A stretch of 19,964 nucleotides of DNA from Pseudomonadota bacterium (GTDB lineage: Bacteria; Pseudomonadota; Gammaproteobacteria; Acidiferrobacterales; UBA6901): assembly GCA_021785795.1 (NCBI GenBank), contig JAJYEK010000059.1, forward strand, positions 1 to 19,964, in the 5' to 3' direction. The notes below the pieces were generated by a model. It was given only the letters and a program-made list of their open reading frames with translations. It had not been told where the DNA came from and ran no database searches. The translations under genes and the position numbers were made by a program. Below, piece after piece: positions 10,147-18,500 of the stretch (positions are counted from its first letter, which is position 1; each line of letters opens with the position of its first letter).

Positions 10147-11034
10147 TCAAGTGCCTGTAGTGCGGAGCAATGAGGCCAGCATGCGTTCGGCCTGAGCCTG
10201 ATAGCCGCCCCCGAACAGGTTCAGGTGGTTGAGGATGTGGTACAGATTGTACAGGTCCTTGCGTATCGGGTAACCGCTGTCGAGCGGCAGCCGTTCGCGG
10301 TAGGCCTCATAGAATGCCGCCGGGAAGCCCCCGAACAGCTCGGTCATTGCCAGATCCGCTTCGCGATCACCGAAATAGACCGCCGGGTCGAAGATCACCG
10401 GCTTCCCGTTCTGGTCGGCGGCATAGTTTCCTCCCCAGAGGTCTCCGTGCAGCAGAGAAGGTTGCGGCCGATGACCATCCAGCAGGGCTGGTAGAGCGGC
10501 GAGCAGCCGCTCGCCGTCCCGCTGCAGCGCACCGCGGTATCCGTTGCGCGCTGCCAGCTGCAGTTGGAAACCGAGACGTTGCCGGCCCCAGAAGTCGCCC
10601 CAGTCCTCTGATGGCATATTGATCTGGGGGGTGGTTCCGATTGTGTTATCGCGGTGCCAACCGAAACGTTCGCCGCGGACCTGGTGCAGCTGCGCCAGCC
10701 CGCGGCCCAGCTCCTCCGCAGTCCCCGCATCGCCCCTGCCCAACGCCAGGTACTCGAGCACTAGGTAGGAATGCCCATCGGCGACACCCCAGCATACCGG
10801 CGCAGGCACTCGGATTGCGCTGGCCTGTCCAAGCTCCCGAAGCCCAGCCGCTTCCGCTGCGAACATCTCGAGGCATCCGGGCTGGTTCAGTTTCAGAAAA
10901 TAGCGTTCGCCGCGGCTTTCGATAATCTCGGCCCGGTTGATGCACCCCCCGTTGACCAGGGACCTGCGGAGCGGTTGAAACCGGCTCCCGGTGGCTCGCG
11001 AAATTTCCTCGGCAATTTCCGGAATCAGCGTCAT
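10147..11034 (-). CDS. Fructosamine kinase family protein
   Basis: Members of this family phosphorylate fructosamines or related sugar-amines and ketosamines, which helps deglycate proteins and metabolites. The bacterial reference is YniA of E. coli, a kinase of uncertain natural substrate. The 295-residue protein shows ATP-binding K48 in RYFLKLN, the catalytic loop LLHGDLWGGN with H196 and D198, and metal-binding D216 in IFDPAVYFGDREADLAM. The block DNTIGTTPQ and the tail LYNLYHILNHLNLFGGGY are also family-typical. The chosen ATG at 11034 aligns with the family N-terminus; an in-frame ATG at 11061 would add nine residues (MDRNRPWSP), and neither has a clear ribosome-binding site. It is transcribed towards hemE and is probably a single-gene unit. 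The physiological substrate is unknown. Confidence 0.9.
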   Translation of the reverse strand: MTLIPEIAEEISRATGSRFQPLRRSLVNGGCINRAEIIESRGERYFLKLNQPGCLEMFAAEAAGLRELGQASAIRVPAPVCWGVADGHSYLVLEYLALGRGDAGTAEELGRGLAQLHQVRGERFGWHRDNTIGTTPQINMPSEDWGDFWGRQRLGFQLQLAARNGYRGALQRDGERLLAALPALLDGHRPQPSLLHGDLWGGNYAADQNGKPVIFDPAVYFGDREADLAMTELFGGFPAAFYEAYRERLPLDSGYPIRKDLYNLYHILNHLNLFGGGYQAQAERMLASLLRTTGT

Positions 11035-11139
11035 AGGGGACCAGGGTCTGTTGCGATCCATGCAATGCGCCGGGCGTTTCCCCGGCTGGTCGGACTGACG
11101 ATATCACTGCGGAAGCCGGCGCGAAATGCGCGCTGACGT

Positions 11140-11161
11140 CCACGGTGTACCGCCACCGTGG
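11140..11161. repeat. Perfect 8-bp inverted repeat upstream of the kinase gene
   Basis: CCACGGTG (11140-11147) and CACCGTGG (11154-11161) are exact inverted copies separated by 6 bases. The repeat lies about 105 bp before the kinase start and just upstream of a weak extended -10 on the minus strand. It could be an operator or only a chance structure in GC-rich DNA. Its function is not readable. Confidence 0.35.
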
Positions 11162-11331
11162 GGACGCGACCGGTACCGCGGGAGGGCCGTCCGAAGGACA
11201 GAGGGCGGCCGGCCTGCACCGCTGCCTGTCTCTGGGAGACACAAAACCATGGGTTCGGAGCCGCGCGGCCCAGCTGCATCCAGAGGCCCTGTCGGGGTTG
11301 GTACGGCAAAAATTACCGATCCGTCAAGCAA

Positions 11332-11340
11332 TTATTCACA
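11332..11340 (+). promoter_or_regulatory. DnaA box (TTATTCACA)
   Basis: TTATTCACA fits the DnaA-box consensus TTATNCACA at every position. It lies at the left edge of the AT-rich part of the gap, 189 bp from the second perfect box and in the same orientation. DnaA binding is inferred from the sequence only. Confidence 0.5.
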
Positions 11341-11400
11341 TGATGCGGCAGCCAGGCGGCCGGAACAGTCCGATGTCCAATCACCCGAAAAATCCTCGAT

Positions 11401-11460
11401 AGATTTATACTAACATATTGTTCTGACTAATGTTTTTTTAGCACAAACTTTAGACAGTTC
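11401..11460. other. AT-rich segment between DnaA boxes
   Basis: Counting directly, 16 of 60 bases are G or C (27%), in a window whose genes are clearly GC-rich. It includes a run of seven T (11433-11439) and lies between the two perfect DnaA boxes. Such a segment could act as a DNA-unwinding element or as promoter upstream sequence; which of these applies is not shown. Confidence 0.5.
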
Positions 11461-11520
11461 GAAAGCAGCCAGGGAAATTTGTCAAAATTTCAATTCGTGA
11501 ATGAGCGATCATCAACAGGG

Positions 11521-11529
11521 TTATCCACA
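11521..11529 (+). promoter_or_regulatory. DnaA box (TTATCCACA)
   Basis: TTATCCACA is the strongest form of the DnaA box, the one I recall in the high-affinity sites of E. coli oriC. It is flanked by GGG before and GG after. It lies about 128 bp before the priA start and about 60 bp after the AT-rich segment. It may be part of an origin-like element, a DnaA titration site, or a DnaA-controlled priA promoter. Confidence 0.6.
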
Positions 11530-11555
11530 GGCGGCCAGTTGCCAACCAGAGCCGT

Positions 11556-11564
11556 TTAACCACA
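11556..11564 (+). promoter_or_regulatory. Degenerate DnaA box (TTAACCACA)
   Basis: TTAACCACA differs from TTATCCACA at one position and lies 26 bp beyond the perfect box in the same orientation. Alone it would not be worth reporting; its closeness to the perfect copy makes it a plausible weaker site. Confidence 0.3.
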
Positions 11565-11610
11565 ATCAGTTAGCGGCGATTTTGAAAGTTGTTAAGTTCC
11601 CGTGGATCGG

Positions 11611-11638
11611 TTGATGTTTCACGGGGAGCTGGTACAAC
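11611..11638 (+). promoter_or_regulatory. Probable priA promoter
   Basis: A -35-like TTGATG (11611-11616) is separated by 16 bp from TACAAC (11633-11638), which is preceded by TGG and so reads as an extended -10. Transcription would begin about 10 bases before the ATG at 11657, giving a very short leader. A different -10, such as TATGCT (11639-11644), cannot be excluded. Confidence 0.4.
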
Positions 11639-11656
11639 TATGCTAGAGTGCGTCCC

Positions 11657-13864
11657 ATGCCTTTGGTCCAGCGCATTGTCCAAGTCGCCGTTCCCTCTCC
11701 CCTGGCCCGCACCTTCGACTACCTGTCTCCCGAATCGGGTTCCGTCCCATTGCCCGGCGCACGGGTCCGGGTACCATTCGGCCGGCGGTCCGTCATCGGG
11801 GTTGTGACCGCCGTTGTCGCGCACAGTACGCTCCCCGTAGCCCGTTTGAAGGCCATTCAGGAAGTGCTCGACCTCGAGCCTCTCTTGTCGCCAGAACTGC
11901 TGGGCCTGCTGCAGTGGGCTTCGGAATACTACCACCACCCTCTGGGCGAGGTCGTCAGCGCCGCGCTTCCACAAGCCTTGCGGCGCGGCCGGCCCGCGCT
12001 CGCCGGCGGCGGCATTGGCTGGGCAATCACAGAATCCGGGCGTGTGCGTCTCGTGACCACCCCGTCGCTGCGCGGGGTGCCCGCCGGCATCCTGCGGGCC
12101 TTAGCCGGTCACGAGTCGGTCGCCGACGAATCTGTCCTGGCGTCTGTTTCCGACCGCTGGCGTCCTGCCCTGCGGTCGCTGGCGGCGCGAGGGTGGGTTG
12201 CCGTGGTCCCGCGCGATTTTCGGGCAGGAACGGGGGGGAAGGCGGTCGAACCACCTCAAGCCAGTGCAGCCCAGGCTGCTGCCATCGCGGCCATCTCCGA
12301 GAGCGAACCGGGGTTTCACTGCTACTTGGTGCACGGGGTGACCGGCAGCGGCAAGACCGAGGTATATCTTCGCGTAATCGACCGGGTCCTCGATTCCGGA
12401 GCGCAGGTGCTCGTGCTGGTGCCGGAGATCGGGCTCACTCCGCAGCTGGTGGACCGCTTCCGCCAGCGTTTCAATGTCGGCATTGCGGTGATGCACTCGG
12501 GGCTGAACGCTTCCGAGCGCTTGCGTGCATGGCTCCAGGCCCGGGACGGGTCAGCGCGCATTGTGCTCGGGACGCGATCGGCGGTTTTTGTTCCGATGAA
12601 GACCTTGCGCCTCATCGTGGTCGACGAGGAGCACGACGGGTCCTACAAGCAGCAGGACGGCTTCCGGTATTCAGGGCGAGACGTCGCCATACGGCGCGGT
12701 CAGCATGAAGGAATTCCGGTCGTGCTGGGATCGGCCACGCCCTCATTCGAGAGCCTGTACAATGCGCGTCAGGGGCGCTACCGGCTACTGCAGCTGCGTG
12801 ATCGCATCGGCCGGGCGCAGCTACCGCCGGTGCGCATTCTGGATCTGCGCCGGCTGGCGCATTCGGATGGCCTGGCTCCTCCCCTGATCGAGGCATTGGT
12901 TGAGCGCCTCTCGCGCCGAGAGCAGAGCCTCCTATTCCTCAACCGCCGCGGGTTTGCGCCGGTACTCATGTGTCATGACTGCGGCTGGTTTGCGCCTTGC
13001 CCCCGCTGCGATGCCCGCCTGACCCTGCACAAGGCGGACAGCAGGCTACGCTGTCATCACTGTGGCAGCGAAACCAGCGTGCCAGTCGCATGCCCGGTCT
13101 GCCAGGGAGGGAATTTGCGCGGTCTCGGCGAGGGAACCGAACGCGTGGAAGCGGCGCTTACCAGGATTTTCCCCGGCGCCAGCATTGAGCGGATCGATCG
13201 CGACACCACTCGCCGCAAAGGCGTCCTCGAGCAAAAGCTCGGACGCGTGCGCGCCGGTACGGCCGATATCCTGGTCGGAACCCAGATGCTAGCCAAAGGA
13301 CACGATTTTCCGAATCTCACCTTAGTCGGTGTCCTCAATGCGGACCAGGGGCTCTACGGATACGATTTCCGTTCGGGGGAGCATCTGTTTCAGCGTATCT
13401 TGCAGGTTGCCGGCCGCGCCGGCCGCGCCGACAAGCCCGGCGAGGTGTTCATCCAGACCTTTCATCCCGACCACCCCCTGTTTCTGGCTCTGTGCCGCCA
13501 CGACTATGCCGGATTCGCCGATTACGCGATGCAGGAGCGCCAGGAGGCCCAGTTTCCTCCTTATTGCCATCTGGCACTGCTTCGTGCGGAATCTCCGGGC
13601 CGCCACGACGCGCTCACGTTTCTGGCGCACGCGCTCGGGCTTGCCGGCTCCTTGGATTCGGCGGCCGCAGTGACGGTCACGGATCCGGTGCCATCCCCGA
13701 TGGAGCGCAGGTCAGGACGCTATCGTGCCCAGTTGCTGGTTCACGCCACGCGTCGGCCTGCCCTGCACCGCTTCCTCGGTCAGTGGCTCGCCCTGATTGC
13801 CGAAAGCCCGCTCGCACGCAGAACGCGCTGGTCGGTAGATGTGGACCCGCTCGACATGCATTGA
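11657..13864 (+). CDS. priA: Primosomal protein N', replication-restart helicase PriA
   Basis: PriA binds stalled or repaired replication forks and reloads the replicative helicase through the PriB/DnaT/DnaC route or an equivalent. The N-terminal 3'-end-binding domain shows VAVPSPLARTFDYLSP. Walker A is HGVTGSGKTE (about 226-235), the DEEH box is at 323-326 and the GSATPS motif follows. Two zinc-binding groups have eight cysteines in four CxxC pairs (C439/442, C448/451, C466/469, C479/482). The C-terminal helicase lobe has GTQMLAKGHDFPNLTLVGVLNADQ and QRILQVAGRAGRADKPG. The ATG at 11657 is chosen because MPLVQRIVQVAVPSPL matches the family start and AGAG lies 8 bases upstream; GTG at 11648 would add three residues. 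The 735-residue length is normal. DnaA boxes lie just upstream. Confidence 0.97.
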   Translation: MPLVQRIVQVAVPSPLARTFDYLSPESGSVPLPGARVRVPFGRRSVIGVVTAVVAHSTLPVARLKAIQEVLDLEPLLSPELLGLLQWASEYYHHPLGEVVSAALPQALRRGRPALAGGGIGWAITESGRVRLVTTPSLRGVPAGILRALAGHESVADESVLASVSDRWRPALRSLAARGWVAVVPRDFRAGTGGKAVEPPQASAAQAAAIAAISESEPGFHCYLVHGVTGSGKTEVYLRVIDRVLDSGAQVLVLVPEIGLTPQLVDRFRQRFNVGIAVMHSGLNASERLRAWLQARDGSARIVLGTRSAVFVPMKTLRLIVVDEEHDGSYKQQDGFRYSGRDVAIRRGQHEGIPVVLGSATPSFESLYNARQGRYRLLQLRDRIGRAQLPPVRILDLRRLAHSDGLAPPLIEALVERLSRREQSLLFLNRRGFAPVLMCHDCGWFAPCPRCDARLTLHKADSRLRCHHCGSETSVPVACPVCQGGNLRGLGEGTERVEAALTRIFPGASIERIDRDTTRRKGVLEQKLGRVRAGTADILVGTQMLAKGHDFPNLTLVGVLNADQGLYGYDFRSGEHLFQRILQVAGRAGRADKPGEVFIQTFHPDHPLFLALCRHDYAGFADYAMQERQEAQFPPYCHLALLRAESPGRHDALTFLAHALGLAGSLDSAAAVTVTDPVPSPMERRSGRYRAQLLVHATRRPALHRFLGQWLALIAESPLARRTRWSVDVDPLDMH

Positions 13865-13866
13865 CT

Positions 13867-13881
13867 GCGGCCGGTTGCCGC
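13867..13881. terminator. Small hairpin filling the gap between convergent stop codons
   Basis: Only 17 bp separate the priA stop from the radical SAM gene stop. GCGGC (13867-13871) and GCCGC (13877-13881) form a 5-bp stem with the 5-nt loop CGGTT, taking up almost the whole gap. No T-run follows on either strand. A shared bidirectional terminator is possible but unproven. Confidence 0.3.
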
Positions 13882-15372
13882 TCAGATTCCGATCGGCCGG
13901 TTCTGTGTCGCCCCGACCTGGGTGAGCACGAAAGGCAGTGGAAACTGCTCGCGGTATTCCTCGGGAAGGTCGAACAGGGCCTGCTTGAAGGCATCCGGTG
14001 CAAATAGCATGGGGATGATGTTGTTGTAGGCAGCGGCGTCTTCCGCGAGCCGCAGGGTTCCTTTGTGGACCTCAAGATAACCCAGTTCGGACAACGCCGA
14101 TATCAGGTCCCTGTATGTCGCCTGAACATCCACCCCGTATTTTTCGTCGATGTGACGGACGTTGACCGCGGTAAAACGCAGCTGACTCACCAGTTCCCGC
14201 GCCATCTCCAATTCCGGCGTGATGCGCTCTGTCTCCAGAACCGGAAGTTGGCCTTCATCGAGAGAGCGGTAATAGTTCTTTAGCCCGATGTGGTTCTGAT
14301 AGAGCACCCGCGGCGCGTAACCCATCGACGATATGCCCAGGGCAACGAGTGGAACATTTTCCCAGCGGCGCAGTTGGTGGCGGAACGAGGCGCGTCCCGG
14401 ACGGATGAAAATATTCTGCAGAACAGGCTCGAACCCCTCCTGGTCCAAGAGCTGTCTGGCATGACGGAATATGGCAAGCTTGCGTTCATGATGTTCGTCA
14501 CGGGCCGGCAGGAACCGAACGCGGTCGTGGTCGCAACGCTGTGAGTCGAGCGAATAGATCGACAGCCCCGGAACCCCAAGCCCGATGAGCTGCGTAAGTG
14601 TGCCGGCCAGCGCACCGTCGGCCTCGCCCTCGAATCCATACATGGTGTCCACGTTGACGTTGCCGATAATCTCAACCGCCTGACTGATCTCCGCGATGGC
14701 TGCCGGCACAGAGTAGTCACGGTTCAGGCCTGCCAGCATCGCGGAATCGAGCGACTGTATCCCGTAGCTCACCCGGTTCACACCAAGTCCCAACAGCAAC
14801 GCCAGACGGTCACGCGGGATCGTCCCGGGTGCCGACTCGATGCTCACCTCAGCATCTTCGGTAAAACGGAAGTTCCGGTGTATGCCATCGAGCAGCCGCT
14901 GCAGCAGGCGGTCGCCAAGGTAGGTCGGTGTGCCACCGCCGATATAAACCGACTCGCAACGACTGTGTTCAAGCGCCGGCGCATACGCCGCCATTTCACG
15001 CAACAGGTAATCCACGTACCGCTGCATCTCGTCTTCGTGGCTTCCGGGAATGACCGGGTAGTAACAGAATCTGCACAGTGATGCACAGAACGGCACATGT
15101 GCATAGATGCTGTAGCGTCCGCACACCACCGTCGGCTCGGAGAACAGCGTCATTGCGTTTACCGGAGCGCGGGATTTCGGAGTAATAGGCGGGGGGAAAG
15201 TCCAGTCAAAGCAAGGAAAATAGTCGTTCTGGATGCGCAAGGCTGATGCGATGCGGTGCTTTAGCGCCTTCGGGTCGAAGGCGGCCAGCGCAGCAGTGCT
15301 GCCGTTGGATCCAATTACCGGGGCATCGATAAGGCGTGAGCGCTTGTTGATGGTATCGTGGTAGCGTTTCAC
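13882..15372 (-). CDS. HemN/HemW-family radical SAM protein
   Basis: The protein resembles oxygen-independent coproporphyrinogen III oxidase and its relatives. The radical SAM cluster motif is FCASLCRFC with C96, C100 and C103 (CX3CX2C), followed by the SAM-binding glycine motif YIGGGTPTYL (G145-G147). Family-typical NVNVDTMYGFEGEAD, LGVPGLSIYSLD and NHIGLKNYYRSLDEGQLPV are present. True HemN has a fourth Cys two residues after the third; here it is Tyr (CYYP), so coproporphyrinogen oxidation should not be assumed. A HemW-like heme chaperone, a heme-degrading enzyme or a HemN-like methyltransferase are alternatives. About 88 residues precede the radical SAM core. The start is GTG at 15372 because GGAGGG lies 4 bases upstream; an ATG at 15486 is in frame but lies upstream of the likely promoter. 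The gene is 496 codons long. Confidence 0.85.
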   Translation of the reverse strand: MKRYHDTINKRSRLIDAPVIGSNGSTAALAAFDPKALKHRIASALRIQNDYFPCFDWTFPPPITPKSRAPVNAMTLFSEPTVVCGRYSIYAHVPFCASLCRFCYYPVIPGSHEDEMQRYVDYLLREMAAYAPALEHSRCESVYIGGGTPTYLGDRLLQRLLDGIHRNFRFTEDAEVSIESAPGTIPRDRLALLLGLGVNRVSYGIQSLDSAMLAGLNRDYSVPAAIAEISQAVEIIGNVNVDTMYGFEGEADGALAGTLTQLIGLGVPGLSIYSLDSQRCDHDRVRFLPARDEHHERKLAIFRHARQLLDQEGFEPVLQNIFIRPGRASFRHQLRRWENVPLVALGISSMGYAPRVLYQNHIGLKNYYRSLDEGQLPVLETERITPELEMARELVSQLRFTAVNVRHIDEKYGVDVQATYRDLISALSELGYLEVHKGTLRLAEDAAAYNNIIPMLFAPDAFKQALFDLPEEYREQFPLPFVLTQVGATQNRPIGI

Positions 15373-15443
15373 GGTTCCCTCCGCATGATTGTTCTGATTC
15401 CCTGAGATACGGTACCCACGGCTCAAATTCGGCGGGCAGAGGC

Positions 15444-15472
15444 AGTCTAAGCCGGCCGGCCGGCTTCTGCAA
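15444..15472 (-). promoter_or_regulatory. Promoter of the radical SAM gene, with palindromic spacer
   Basis: On the minus strand TTGCAG (15472-15467) is followed after exactly 17 bp by TAGACT (15449-15444). Transcription would start near 15437, leaving a leader of about 65 nt before the GTG at 15372. The spacer coincides with the palindrome listed next, which suggests control by a dimeric repressor. The promoter also separates this gene from the efflux operon upstream. Confidence 0.5.
15449..15466. repeat. 18-bp perfect palindrome (candidate operator)
   Basis: Bases 15449-15466 read identically on both strands: AAGCCGGCCGGCCGGCTT. The sequence is also a short tandem of CCGG units. It occupies the spacer of the predicted promoter and overlaps the first base of the -10. 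The regulator is unknown and no regulatory gene is visible in the window. Confidence 0.65.
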
Positions 15473-15545
15473 CAGCATAACCGCAACAGCGAATTCTGGT
15501 GGCCCGGTCAGCAAGCCGCGTGTCGCGCGGGCGGCCATCCACTGG

Positions 15546-15560
15546 CCCTGCCAGACAGGG
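15546..15560 (-). terminator. Weak hairpin just after the RND pump gene
   Basis: CCCTG (15546-15550) and CAGGG (15556-15560) form a 5-bp stem with a 5-nt loop, beginning 3 bases after the pump stop codon on the minus strand. There is no T-run. It may mark the end of the efflux operon, but readthrough into the radical SAM gene cannot be excluded. Confidence 0.25.
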
Positions 15561-15562
15561 GC

Positions 15563-18500
15563 TTACGCGGGGGCGACGCCCTTCCCTTCACGGCGCCCTT
15601 CATAAACGTAGTATACGAGGGGAATCACGAACAGCGTCAGCACGGTCGAGGCAAAGGTGCCCGATATGAGCGATATGGCCAGCCCGCCGAAGACCGGATC
15701 GGTGACCATGGCCGCCGTGCCCAGGATGATCGCGAACGCAGTCAGCAGGATCGGCCGCATGCGCGTGGTGCCGGCCTGGACCACGGCCTCGCGCAGCCCG
15801 TGTCCGGCGCGGCGGAAATCCAGGATGAAATCGATCAGCAGCAGTGAATTGCGCACGACGATGCCGGCAAGCGCAATTACCCCGATCATGGACGTTGCGG
15901 TGAAGTAGTAATGCCCTTCGATTAGGTCCATGATCGCGTGCCCCGGAAATACGCCAATGATGGTCAAAGGTATCGCCCCCATCACAATAAGCGGAATCAC
16001 AAACGACCGGTAGTAGGCAACCAGGATCACGTAAATAAGCACGATCGCAACCGCGAATGCGCGCCCCAGATCCCGGAACACATCCAGCGTGAGACGCATT
16101 TCGCCGCCCCAGCGCAAGCCGTAACTGGTCGTGGCAGGGTAGGACATGAAGTCCTGTTTGAGCTTCACGCCATCCGGAAGCCGGTGCGTGCGAAGGTACT
16201 GCCACATGTGCAGGACCGCATACACCGGACTTCCGGTGCCCATTTCTCCGGTCACATATACGACCGGCCGTTGATCCTGGAAGAGAATCGGCTTGGGGGC
16301 TTCAACCGGCCGGATCTGTGCGATCTTGCCCAGAGAAATCTCGTTGCCTGCCGGGTTGGTGAAAAAGATATTGTATAGGTCGGTCGGTAGAACGCGGTCT
16401 GAGACCGGAATCTGGAAATGAATGAACACCGGCTCCTTTTCCCTGGCGATGTGCACGGCGCCGGCATCGTACCCACCGAGAAATGCCTGCAGGGTCTGTG
16501 CAACTTCTACAGGCAGTATCCCGGCGAGCGCCGCTTTCCGGCGATCGACCACGATGCGGTATTGCGTCGTGTCCGCCGTGTCGCTGTCGTCAATGTCAAC
16601 CACATCCTTGGTCTTGGCGAATACGTCGTAGCGCACTTCCTTGGCTATCTGGCGCAGCTTGCTGTAGCTCGGTCCATACAATTCGGCCAGTACGGTGGCA
16701 CGCACCGGCGGTCCCGGTGGTTCCTCGACCAGCTTGATGTTGGCGCCGGTTCTGGCTTCGAGTCTCGTGATGGCGGGCCGTAGCGACCGCACTATCTGGA
16801 TGGAACTCCTGCTGCGGTAGCGCTTGTCCTTCAGGTTGACGCGCACCTCGGCGTACTGCGGTCCCGTCTTGAAGGTCGAACCCCGCAGCAGGCCGTTGAA
16901 ATCGATGACCCCCGGACGCCCCACCGTCGCCTCGAAGTTGGTGACATCCGGCGTTGTACGCAGAATATCCCCGATCCTTCGGACCACGCGATCGGTTTGC
17001 TCGAGCGCGGTGCCAGCCGGCATGTCCACGGTAATATTGAACGTATCGGCATTGTTCTTGGGCAGCATCTTAAACTGAACAAGCCTGAATATAGGCATGG
17101 CGAGGACCAGCAGCATAAGCAGCGCTATGCCCACGAAAAATCCGATCCGCAAACCGCGCTTGTCGAGCAGCTTGCCCATGATTGCGGCGTAGCCTCTCTC
17201 CAGCCTTCCCGGTGCATGTCCTTCCACGTGCTGCCCGGGCTTGAGGTGGAGCCAGCGGTATGCCGCCCAGGGCGCCACCGAGTAGGCAATGGCCAGAGAC
17301 GTGATCATGGCCACCGGGACGTTGAACGGTATGGGTGCCATGTATGGTCCCATCATGCCGTGGACCCAGAACATCGGCAGGAACGCGAGTATCACGGTGA
17401 AAGTCGCAAGATTGGTGGGCCGTCCGATCTCGTTGACTGCGCGCACCGCCCCGGCGAGACGGTCGGCGCCCTTCCTGCTGTAATGGCGGAATATGTTCTC
17501 GATGACTACGATCGAGTCGTCCACCATGAGGCCGAGCGAAAGGATGAGCGCGAACAGCGTGATGCGGTTCAGGCTCTGGCCAGCGGCCATGCCGACCGCC
17601 AGTGTGATGAACATGATCAGCGGAATGGTAATCGTGACAATACTGGCTGCCCGCCATCCGAGAAATACCACCAGCAGCAGCACCACGGTAGCAATGGCGA
17701 TCGTCAGGTGCTCGATCAGTGTATTGACCGCCTCGTTCGCGCGCTTCCCGTCGTCGCGCGTGATATCGACGTGTACCGCTGGCGGGATCAGCTGCGGCTG
17801 TATGCGGTGGAGCTCCGACAGAACAGCGCTTGCTACCGCTACGGCATTGGTGCCCTTGGTCTTCGCGATCGCAATGGTCACCGCCGGTTCCTCAAAGTCC
17901 GGGCTGCGCACCCCGGTATAGGCCGGACCGTAGCCGATGCGGTGCACGTACGTGATATCACCGGGACCGTCGGTTATGGTTGCGATGTCCTTCAGATAAA
18001 CCGGCTTATGGCCGTAGAGGGAGACAACGAGATTGCGCACCTCATGGGCGTTGCGCAGCATGCCGCCGGCGATGACCGTGCTCACCCTGCCGTTGCTGAC
18101 CAAGGTGCCGGATGGAATATCGACGTTGGTTGCCTCAAGTACCCTGCGGATGTCGAAGAGGCTGACGTTGTAGTGACGCATTCTATCCAGATCGAGGTTT
18201 ACATTGATCTGTCGCCGGCGTCCTCCCAGAAGATAAGTCAGAGATGTTCCCTTGACGCGGCGCAGATGCTCCAGCACGTCGTCGGCCACCCGCCGCAAGT
18301 CGTAGTCATCCATGGTGGCCGAGGAAAGCGTGATGGTCATTATCGGCACGTTGTCCACATTTACCGGCTTCACAAGCGGCAGGTTGGTGCCGGGCGGCAT
18401 ACGGTCAAGGTTGCTCATGATGCGGTCGTAGAGCCTGACCATCGATGCCTCCCGGTTCTCTCCGACCTTGAACCGGACGGTTACGATGCCCATGGACTCC

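Larger units (their letters stand above)
11035..11656. other. Long intergenic region between the kinase and priA
   Basis: About 620 bp lie between two divergent starts, and no protein-coding frame in it looks real. The left part (to about 11300) is GC-rich and holds an inverted repeat (11140-11161) and a small 6-bp-stem hairpin (11227-11241). A weak extended -10 (TGA-TATCGT on the minus strand, hexamer at 11098-11103) could serve the kinase gene. The right part changes composition: 11401-11460 is only 27% G+C. DnaA boxes lie at 11332-11340 and 11521-11529, with a one-mismatch copy at 11556-11564. GATC sites occur at 11318, 11507 and 11605. The priA promoter lies at the right end. I see no match to known RNA genes. 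Confidence 0.7.

Noticed and set aside
9978..10160. A 60-codon plus-strand frame after hemE
   Set aside because: It overlaps the end of hemE and the kinase stop, has no ribosome-binding site or recognisable sequence, and lies over the hairpins of the convergent gap.
11035..11656. A structured RNA gene or small protein in the kinase-priA gap
   Set aside because: Several short frames exist (for example 11126-11413) but are low-complexity shadows without a good start. I could not match the hairpins to 6S RNA, SRP RNA or any riboswitch I know.
15373..15486. N-terminal extension of the radical SAM protein to an ATG at 15486
   Set aside because: It would start upstream of the predicted promoter and run through the palindrome. 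The GTG at 15372 has a strong GGAGGG site, and the extra residues are Cys/Arg-rich and unlike the family.
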